A stretch of DNA of 6,828 nucleotides, taken from positions 1-6,828 of the forward strand of contig JAJRTI010000981.1 in assembly GCA_024278415.1 (NCBI GenBank), given 5' to 3'. This DNA comes from Planctomycetota bacterium (GTDB taxonomy: Bacteria > Planctomycetota > Brocadiia > JAJRTI01). Numbering within the stretch: the stretch's first letter is position 1; each line of letters begins with the position of its first letter. The notes under the pieces were generated by a model that was not told the DNA's origin, ran no database searches, and saw nothing but the letters and a program-made list of their open reading frames with translations. This document shows positions 1 through 4,810 of the stretch, piece after piece. The position numbers and the translations under genes were made by a program.

Positions 1-66
1 CTCTTACTCTTACTCTTACTCTTACTCTTACTCTTACTCTTACTCCGACTCCTACTCCGACTCCTA
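1..66. repeat. CTCTTA hexanucleotide tandem repeat with degenerate end
   Basis: Seven perfect CTCTTA units occupy 1-42. Four variant units follow, alternating CTCCGA, CTCCTA, CTCCGA, CTCCTA (43-66), after which the period breaks. The array runs off the left edge, so its true length is unknown. It begins 45 bases beyond the sulfatase stop and is not inside any convincing gene. Perfect units on one side and alternating variants on the other suggest recent slippage expansion next to an older, diverged part (inference). The 45-base spacer between it and the sulfatase stop shows no clear terminator hairpin. Confidence 0.95.
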
Positions 67-111
67 ACTCGGATCACGCCGCGGGGAAACAGTCCACAAG
101 GCACAGCCGCC

Positions 112-1614
112 TCAGCCGACCTCCTCCACGTGTGGCTCGTCGCCGACCTGGGCCATGAGCCGGTGCAGTTCGTCCTTGAGTTCCTTCACCACGTCCGCGT
201 ACGCCGGGTCGTGGTACACGCTGTTCAGTTCGTAGGGATCCTTCTCCAAGTCGAACAGCTCCCACTCAGGCTCGGTGGGCTCGTCGACCGCGCCGGGTTG
301 GTCGAGCGCTTGGCCGTAGTAGTAGATCAGCTTGTGGCGCAGCGTGCGCACGCCGTAGTGCGCGTACACGTTGTGGTGGGCCTTGTGCATCCAATAGCGA
401 TAGTATAGCGACTGCTGCCAATCGTCGGGTGTCGCGCCCTGGAGCAGCGGCCGGAAGCTCGCGCCCTGGAACGCGTCGGGCGCGTCCACGCCGGCGTAGT
501 CGAGGAACGTGGGAGCGAAGTCCACGTTGAGCGCGATGTCCCGGTTCACGCTGCCCGGCTCGATCTCGCGCGGGTAGCGGACGACGAACGGCATGCGCAG
601 CGACTCTTCATACATGAACCGCTTGTCGTACCACCCGTGGTCGCCGAGGAAAAAGCCTTGGTCGGACGTGTAGATCACGATCGTGTTCTCAGCCAGGCCA
701 AGCTCATCGAGCGTGTCGAGCAGCCGGCCCACGTTGTCATCGACGCTGGCAATGCAGCGCAAGTAATCTTTGATGTAGCGCTGGTATTTCCACTGCTTGA
801 GTTCCTGGCCGGACAGCTTCCGGCGCCGGCCCTCGGACTCGATCTCCATCTCCATGTCCACGATGCGCTGCCACTCGTTCAGCTCACGGCCCACGAGTCC
901 CGGCGGCGGCTCCACTTTGAGATCGCGTCGATGGAGGTCGGTCTCGATGCGCATCTTCGCGGCCGCCGCGGCCGCGGCTCGGTTGGCGTAGTCGTCGTTG
1001 AACGTCTCAGGCTCCGGGATATCGATGCCGTCGTACAGGCGCGCGTGCTTGTCGTCCGGATCCCACGGCCGGTGCGGAGCCTTGTGGTGGCACATGAGGC
1101 AGAACGGGCCTTCCTCGCGCCGCGCGTTGATCCAGTCGATGCACATGTCGGTGATCAGGTCCGTCGCGTAGCCCTTCAGCGTGCGTTTCGTTCCGCCGTT
1201 TGGCCCGGGGAAGATGAACACCGGGTCGTGGTACAGCCCCTGCCCCGGCAGCACGGCCCAATCGTCAAACCCGGTGGGGCAATGCTGCGGGCCTTGCCCC
1301 AAGTGCCACTTGCCGAAGATCGCGGTGCGATAGCCGGCCTGTTGGAGCAGCTTGGGGTACGTGAGCAGCGAGTTGTCCATGTGGGTGGTGAGGGTGGTCA
1401 CCCGGTTGACGTGGTTGTACGTGCCCGCGAGTATCACCGCGCGGCTCGGTGTGCAAATAGAGTTGGTGCAGAAGCAATTGTCGAACCGCATGCCCTCGTT
1501 CGCGATGCGGTCGAGGTGCGGCGTCTCGTTGATGCGGCTGCCGTAGCAGCTCATCGCGTGCGACGCGTGGTCGTCGGTCATGATGAAGAGGATGTTCGGT
1601 CGGTCGTCGGGCAT
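112..1614 (-). CDS. S1-family (formylglycine-dependent) sulfatase, cytosolic as read
   Basis: A 500-residue sulfatase of the alkaline-phosphatase fold, which hydrolyses sulfate esters. The start ATG is the first after an in-frame TGA upstream, and the protein opens directly on the family's first strand (RPNILFIMTDDH). Visible active-site elements are the metal ligands D14 and D15; the CTPSR motif with C54, to be oxidised to formylglycine; KWHLG (K102, H104); HKAPH (about 177-181); and TSDQG (D318, Q319) followed by K331. The conserved C-terminal ELFDLEKDPYE block is at about 452-462. The segment around 325-345 (GDHGWYDKRFMYEESLR) resembles N-acetylglucosamine-6-sulfatase-like and related glycan sulfatases, but the substrate cannot be fixed. 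A charged insertion with seven consecutive alanines (213-219) lies mid-protein. There is no signal peptide, although many polysaccharide sulfatases are exported. No maturase gene is in the window. No clear Shine-Dalgarno precedes the start. Confidence 0.95.
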   Translation of the reverse strand: MPDDRPNILFIMTDDHASHAMSCYGSRINETPHLDRIANEGMRFDNCFCTNSICTPSRAVILAGTYNHVNRVTTLTTHMDNSLLTYPKLLQQAGYRTAIFGKWHLGQGPQHCPTGFDDWAVLPGQGLYHDPVFIFPGPNGGTKRTLKGYATDLITDMCIDWINARREEGPFCLMCHHKAPHRPWDPDDKHARLYDGIDIPEPETFNDDYANRAAAAAAAKMRIETDLHRRDLKVEPPPGLVGRELNEWQRIVDMEMEIESEGRRRKLSGQELKQWKYQRYIKDYLRCIASVDDNVGRLLDTLDELGLAENTIVIYTSDQGFFLGDHGWYDKRFMYEESLRMPFVVRYPREIEPGSVNRDIALNVDFAPTFLDYAGVDAPDAFQGASFRPLLQGATPDDWQQSLYYRYWMHKAHHNVYAHYGVRTLRHKLIYYYGQALDQPGAVDEPTEPEWELFDLEKDPYELNSVYHDPAYADVVKELKDELHRLMAQVGDEPHVEEVG

Positions 1615-1644
1615 TGCGTGTCTATCCGTTCGTCAAAGGAGATG

Positions 1645-1675
1645 AACCACAGAGAGCACGGAGGGGCACAGGGGG
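1645..1675 (+). repeat. Dispersed repeat, ACCACAGAG...CACGGAG family (copy 1)
   Basis: AACCACAGAG is followed by CACGGAG and a G-rich tail with CACAGGG. A second copy of the same family lies in the opposite orientation at 1935-1974, so the two bracket most of the gap between the sulfatase and the MtaA-like gene. Elements of this type are seen in intergenic DNA of many environmental bacteria; their function is unknown to me. This copy begins 31 bases upstream of the sulfatase start. Confidence 0.7.
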
Positions 1676-1730
1676 TGGGCAAGGGAGCAGGGAGAACGTC
1701 AGCCTTGGAGAGAAGCAGCTCGGCCTCAGC

Positions 1731-1757
1731 GGTCAGTCGAAGCTCTTCCGACTGACC
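1731..1757. other. Perfect 9-bp inverted repeat (hairpin)
   Basis: GGTCAGTCG (1731-1739) pairs with CGACTGACC (1749-1757) around a 9-base loop. It sits 215 bases beyond the stop of the MtaA-like gene and about 115 bases before the sulfatase start. It could be a factor-assisted transcription end or a processing structure for the minus-strand message. Neither strand has the T-run of an intrinsic terminator after the stem, so it is not called a terminator. The rest of 1676-1934 shows no gene, RNA gene or clear promoter. Confidence 0.6.
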
Positions 1758-1934
1758 CGACGGCCTTGAGCCTTCATCTCTCGATCTGACAGACTTGTGA
1801 CTGAGCAAGTACACCCAAACGCGGACGGGGGGGTAGTTCTGCACCCAGAGCGGATCGTGAAAGCGCTTTATGACCAGGGAGCATACCATGTTCGGACCCA
1901 GCATGGCACTCACTTCGTGCCGGAGTCACGGCTG

Positions 1935-1974
1935 CCCTTGTCCCTCTCTACGCTCTCCGTGTCCTCTGTGGTTA
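1935..1974 (-). repeat. Dispersed repeat, ACCACAGAG...CACGGAG family (copy 2), overlapping a stop codon
   Basis: Read on the minus strand it begins TAACCACAGAGG, continues ACACGGAGAG and ends in GAGAGGGACAAGGG. It matches the copy at 1645-1675 in its first 20 or so bases but in the opposite orientation. The TAA at its head is the stop codon of the MtaA-like gene (1972-1974), so the repeat abuts the coding end exactly. Confidence 0.7.
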
Positions 1975-2964
1975 GCTCCCCACGGCGCGCGTCATGGCCA
2001 CGAAGTTCGCGTTCGGGCACTTCGGCGAGACCGCGCAGCCGGGGCTGATGATGTCCACCCCGGCGTCGACGCAGGCGTGCACTTGGCGTTCGATCTCCTC
2101 GGGCGCGGCCTGCATGAGGTCGGTCGTGTTGACGTTGCCCATGATCGTAAATTTGCCGGCCGCCGCGGCCTTCATCGTCTTGGGGTCGATCTCCCAGTCG
2201 AAGTTGAAACACGTGAGGCCGATCTCCGCGAGCGCGTCGAGCCGGGCGGTGATGTCGCCGCACATGTGCATGATCGTGGGGCCGTCGATCTGCGCGAGCA
2301 GGCGCTTGTGCACGGGCAGCAGCAGGTCGCGATACATGGCCGGCGACATCATGTTCGCGCCCGCGCCGCCCTCGCCGATTGCGAGCGCGTCCGCGCCAGC
2401 CTCGAACTGCGCGTTCGCGCACTTCACGAGGACCCCGACGCTCACGTCCAGGAAGTGCTTGATCTTGTCCGGCTCCATGACCGTGGCCATCATGGTCTTG
2501 TCCACGCCGTGCATGACCTGGGTCATCGAGAACGGGCCCATCACCTTGCCGAGCACGGCAACGCGGCCGCCGTAATCGCGCTTGGCGATGCGCAGCGCTT
2601 CGAGATACGTCGACACCGGCGGCCGGTCAAGAATGTCGTCCGGCGCGGTTGCGTCCTCCGGCTCGGCCCAGGGGTGGGATGCGTACATGGGCAGCACGTC
2701 CGGCGCTCCCCAGTCCATCTCCGCTCCCAGCGCGGCGGGCTCGTTGAAGAAGTTGATGATGAACGTAACCGCGTCGAACCCGAGCGCGTCGTGGTTGGCG
2801 TAGCACAGGCGCGCAAGTTGCGCCGGGTCCTTGTGCGCGTCGGGCATGCGGCAGCCGATCTGCTCCTGGAGTTCGAGCGTGGTCAGCGCGGACACGTGCG
2901 CGGTGGGTGGCCGGTCGACCGGCTCGCCGTGCAAAGCGGCGAGGAAACGTTCACGGGAGGTCAT
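1972..2964 (-). CDS. UroD/MtaA-family corrinoid-type methyltransferase
   Basis: A 330-residue protein of the uroporphyrinogen decarboxylase superfamily, on the MtaA/MtbA/CmuA methyltransferase branch rather than the haem-pathway decarboxylase. The N-terminus (MTSRERFLAALHGEPVDRPP) is the typical start of this branch and fixes the ATG. The diagnostic zinc-site pattern is present: H233-x-C235 in HMCGD, and a distant C310 in PGCAVSPKCPN. In methanogen homologues these residues bind Zn that activates the thiol acceptor, and methyl groups come from a methyl-corrinoid protein. In a bacterium without coenzyme M the acceptor may be another thiol or tetrahydrofolate (inference). The length is normal for the family and no membrane segment is seen. 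No corrinoid protein or MtaB-like partner is in the window. No Shine-Dalgarno is evident. Dispersed repeats lie at both gene ends. Database annotation may read 'uroporphyrinogen decarboxylase family protein'. Confidence 0.92.
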   Translation of the reverse strand: MTSRERFLAALHGEPVDRPPTAHVSALTTLELQEQIGCRMPDAHKDPAQLARLCYANHDALGFDAVTFIINFFNEPAALGAEMDWGAPDVLPMYASHPWAEPEDATAPDDILDRPPVSTYLEALRIAKRDYGGRVAVLGKVMGPFSMTQVMHGVDKTMMATVMEPDKIKHFLDVSVGVLVKCANAQFEAGADALAIGEGGAGANMMSPAMYRDLLLPVHKRLLAQIDGPTIMHMCGDITARLDALAEIGLTCFNFDWEIDPKTMKAAAAGKFTIMGNVNTTDLMQAAPEEIERQVHACVDAGVDIISPGCAVSPKCPNANFVAMTRAVGS

Positions 2965-2970
2965 GGGGCA

Positions 2971-3020
2971 GGGAAGAAGCGCAAAGGCGCCAAGACGCTG
3001 AGGCGCAAGGGGGAGAAAGG
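2971..3020 (+). repeat. Dispersed purine-rich repeat, GCGCAAAGGCGC family
   Basis: A run of related short blocks (AGCGCAAAGGCGC, CAAGACGC, GAGGCGCAAGG, GGGAGAAAGG) reads on the plus strand. It ends up only six bases from the start codon of the MtaA-like gene, so it occupies the position of that gene's 5' leader. Such 'cgcaaaggcgcaaagacgc' elements recur between genes in several environmental lineages. No function is known to me. Confidence 0.65.
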
Positions 3021-3147
3021 GATGCCAGACGCACCAAGGATAATCTCATCGGCGCGAGAACACAACGACGGAAGGTGTGCAAGACTTCAGCTTCTCATGC
3101 AGCTTCGCCACCGTGCGCAGGGAGTAACACGCGCTTACATCGCGTGC

Positions 3148-3170
3148 CATTCTGAGCGTAGCGAAGAATG
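3148..3170. repeat. Short imperfect palindrome CATTCT...AGAATG
   Basis: CATTCT and AGAATG pair as six-base arms around an 11-base centre (GAGCGTAGCGA). It is a commonly encountered intergenic repeat type. It lies 40 bases beyond the stop of the FHA-pseudokinase gene, where it could form an RNA hairpin at the end of that transcript; no T-run follows, so an intrinsic terminator is not supported. Between 3021 and 3147 nothing else is recognised. Confidence 0.6.
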
Positions 3171-3210
3171 ACCGTTCCGTGGCCCCCGCGACTGTGCGCT
3201 CGCCCCCGCG

Positions 3211-4476
3211 TCATCCCTCATCGTCGTTGCCCGACTCCTGGTCCCCGTCCGTCGCGCCCACACGGATCTCTTTGCGGGCCGCGTGCAAAGCGTCCTTGAG
3301 TTGGCCGGCGTCGGCGAACCGCCCCTCTCGATTCGCACACAGGGCTTGCTCGCAGATGCCGCGCACGCTTTCCGGCACGTCTGCGTCGTGCGGCCATGAG
3401 AGTGCGCCTTCGAGCACGCGCTCCATCACGGCCACCGGGCTTTCCGCGGCGAACGGCTCCTGGTTGGCGGCCATGTGGTAGAGCACCGCGCCGAGCGAGA
3501 AGATATCGCAACGGTAGTCCGTCTCCTCTCCGCGCAGCAGCTCCGGGGCCATGTAGTTGCGCACGTCCTCGGACTCGATCGCGAGCACGGTGCCCAGCGA
3601 GGCGCCCTCGTCCAAGGGCCGCGCGAGGCCGAAGCCGGTGAGCTTCGCCACGTTGCTGCTGTCGATCAGGATGTTTGCGGGCTTGATGTTGCGGTGCACG
3701 ACGCGCTTGGCGTGCGCATGTTCGAGCGCGCGGCAGACGTGGATGCCGAAGGTGAGCGTCGTATACGTGGGCAGCGGCGAGCGCTTCTTGCGCCGGTAGT
3801 TGAGCACGTCCTTCAGGCTGGCTTGGTCCACGTATTCCATGACCACGTACGCGAGGCCCCGCTCGATGCCGGCGTCGAAGACGGTGACGACGTTCGTGTG
3901 GTTGAGCTTGCCCGCGGACCGCACGCCGCGCATGAAGCGGTCAATGGCCTGCTTCTGCGCGTCCGGATCGGCGCCTGCGGGCGGAACGAGCACCTTGACC
4001 GCGACCGTGCGGTCGATGGAGACCTGCCGCGCCTCAAACACGTAGCCCGCGCCGTCTTTGTCGAACCGGCGCACAATCTCACATCCGGCGAACGTCTGGC
4101 CAACGAGCCCCTCCGGCGCGACCTCAGGCACAAGCGTCTGCTCGTCATGTGTGGCCGCGTCCATGGGCACAGGGGGCCGGGCAGGCTCATCGTCGTCCGC
4201 GAGAAACGTGACGCGAGTGGTCCCCAGCACCATCTCGTCGCCGTCGTAGAGCAGCGCCTTCTGAACCCTCGCGCCATTGAGGACCGTGCCGGCCTTGCTC
4301 CCCAGATCCACGAGCCAGAAAAACTCGCCGTCCACCTCGACGTGGCAATGGTGCCGCGACACGAGCTTGTCGTCCACGGTGAGGTCGCAGTCCGCGGACC
4401 GTCCGAGGATCATCACGCCGCGGCTGGGCAGCGTGACCCGCGGGCCGTCGTCGCCGATCTGTAGGTAGCCGCGCAT
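3211..4476 (-). CDS. FHA domain - Ser/Thr kinase-like protein, predicted pseudokinase
   Basis: A 421-residue soluble protein. Residues 1-95 form an FHA domain (phosphothreonine reader) with LGRS (G25, R26), SRHH (S40, H43) and the NG end (N67, G68); the usual SxNGT loop reads SKAGT, so its Asn is Ala62. A linker (about 96-126) leads to a PknB-like kinase fold (about 127-400). Kept are VAVK (K161), HRNIKPAN (K265, N268), APE (310-312) and DIFSLG (D324). Lost are the catalytic Asp of HRD (N263), the metal-binding Asp of DFG (G281), the presumed helix-C Glu (G184 in RFMRGVR) and two glycines of the nucleotide loop (DKDGAG, D139 and D141). These changes predict no or very weak phosphotransfer, hence a phospho-dependent scaffold or allosteric regulator (inference). 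There is no transmembrane segment, unlike PknB, and the C-terminal tail is acidic. The start is fixed by an in-frame TAA ten bases upstream. Confidence 0.93.
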   Translation of the reverse strand: MRGYLQIGDDGPRVTLPSRGVMILGRSADCDLTVDDKLVSRHHCHVEVDGEFFWLVDLGSKAGTVLNGARVQKALLYDGDEMVLGTTRVTFLADDDEPARPPVPMDAATHDEQTLVPEVAPEGLVGQTFAGCEIVRRFDKDGAGYVFEARQVSIDRTVAVKVLVPPAGADPDAQKQAIDRFMRGVRSAGKLNHTNVVTVFDAGIERGLAYVVMEYVDQASLKDVLNYRRKKRSPLPTYTTLTFGIHVCRALEHAHAKRVVHRNIKPANILIDSSNVAKLTGFGLARPLDEGASLGTVLAIESEDVRNYMAPELLRGEETDYRCDIFSLGAVLYHMAANQEPFAAESPVAVMERVLEGALSWPHDADVPESVRGICEQALCANREGRFADAGQLKDALHAARKEIRVGATDGDQESGNDDEG

Positions 4477-4484
4477 GAGCGGCG

Positions 4485-4514
4485 ATTATATCAGCCCCTT
4501 CCGCGCACTGTCAA
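4485..4514 (-). promoter_or_regulatory. Sigma70-type promoter for the FHA-pseudokinase gene
   Basis: On the minus strand TTGACA (4509-4514) and TATAAT (4485-4490) are both exact consensus boxes, separated by 18 bases. Only eight bases separate the -10 box from the ATG at 4476, so transcription should begin at or within a base or two of the start codon, giving a leaderless mRNA with no room for a Shine-Dalgarno. An in-frame TAA overlaps the -10 box, excluding a longer protein. It is unusually strong-looking for a regulatory gene in high-GC DNA. Confidence 0.8.
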
Positions 4515-4531
4515 AACGCGGCCGCGGCACC

Positions 4532-4581
4532 TCAGGCATGTCCCGCGGACTTCTGGCCCCATCCCCGCGGGTGAGGCCTGA
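4532..4581. other. Imperfect 18-base inverted repeat in the divergent region
   Basis: Arms 4532-4549 (TCAGGC...CCCGCGGA) and 4564-4581 (CCCGCGGG...GCCTGA) match at 14 of 18 positions, with a 14-base loop. It lies just upstream of the pseudokinase -35 box, between the two diverging genes. It could be a regulator-binding site, a hairpin in a long leader of the radical SAM transcript, or a remnant of a repeat element. Confidence 0.5.
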
Positions 4582-4603
4582 ATTGCTAATTAGGGAGGGG
4601 CGC

Positions 4604-4634
4604 AACTCGGGCATCGCCGTCAGGATAACTCGGG
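4604..4634 (+). repeat. Direct repeat AACTCGGG, 23-base spacing
   Basis: AACTCGGG occurs at 4604-4611 and again at 4627-4634, a start-to-start distance of 23 bases, close to two helical turns. It could be a tandem operator; no regulator is identified. There is no matching riboswitch core around it. Confidence 0.4.
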
Positions 4635-4648
4635 TTTCGAGCCACTCC

Positions 4649-4664
4649 CAGCACTGAAGTGCTG
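4649..4664. other. Perfect 7-bp palindrome CAGCACT-GA-AGTGCTG
   Basis: CAGCACT (4649-4655) and AGTGCTG (4658-4664) are complementary with only two bases between. The tiny loop fits a dimeric regulator's DNA site or a cruciform-type repeat better than a stable RNA hairpin. It is 6 bases from the next inverted repeat. Confidence 0.5.
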
Positions 4665-4669
4665 AGCGA

Positions 4670-4697
4670 GCCCGCATGGCCTTTGACTTATGCGGGC
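4670..4697. other. Perfect 8-bp inverted repeat GCCCGCAT-N12-ATGCGGGC
   Basis: GCCCGCAT (4670-4677) pairs with ATGCGGGC (4690-4697) around a 12-base loop. It lies upstream of the first radical SAM gene and would form a GC-rich hairpin in its leader if transcription starts upstream. It contains the ATG at 4676 that would give the longest version of that reading frame, which argues against that start being used. No confident plus-strand promoter was found between 4520 and 4810. Confidence 0.55.
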
Positions 4698-4795
4698 ACA
4701 TATATCAGCATGCGCAGGGGCCATCGGTTTATCAGCCGCCCACTGGGTTGTCAACTGCGCGACGCCTTGGAGTAAAGCTTTCTGAAAGAGCGCAT

Positions 4796-4799
4796 GGAG
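4796..4799 (+). promoter_or_regulatory. Shine-Dalgarno GGAG for the first radical SAM gene
   Basis: GGAG is 11 bases before the ATG at 4811 and only two before the in-frame ATG at 4802. The spacing supports the start at 4811, which also gives MRIALV, matching the MKVALI opening of the downstream paralogue. Confidence 0.5.
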
Positions 4800-4810
4800 C
4801 TATGGACACG

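Noticed and set aside
637..1755. 372-codon open frame on the plus strand
   Set aside because: Antisense shadow of the sulfatase gene; its end runs into the dispersed repeat at 1645-1675 and it has no recognisable domain.
1731..1757. Intrinsic terminator
   Set aside because: The stem is good, but neither strand has a T-run directly after it.
1870..3171. 433-codon open frame on the plus strand
   Set aside because: It lies antisense to the MtaA-like gene, whose protein has clear family motifs. The plus-strand translation is rich in Arg, His, Val and Ala without any recognisable domain, as expected from high-GC antisense frames, despite a fair GGGAG before an ATG at 1888.
3475..4464. 329-codon open frame on the plus strand
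   Set aside because: Antisense shadow of the FHA-pseudokinase gene with no recognisable motif.
4590..4665. Possible cobalamin riboswitch (GCAACTCGGG...GTCAGGATAAC...GCCACT resembles pieces of the B12 core)
   Set aside because: It was tempting because the downstream genes are B12-type enzymes, but the conserved GGTG/GGGAA core and an in-order B12 box are not present. The resemblance is piecemeal; a covariance-model search of 4477-4810 would settle it.
4683..4706. Plus-strand promoter TTGACT...TATATC for the radical SAM genes
   Set aside because: Both boxes look plausible but the spacing is only 12 bases, too short for a sigma70-type promoter.
4676..4810. Longer N-terminus of the first radical SAM protein from ATG 4676
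   Set aside because: The extra 45 residues do not resemble the family, the ATG sits inside an inverted repeat without a Shine-Dalgarno, and the paralogue starts at the MKVALI position.
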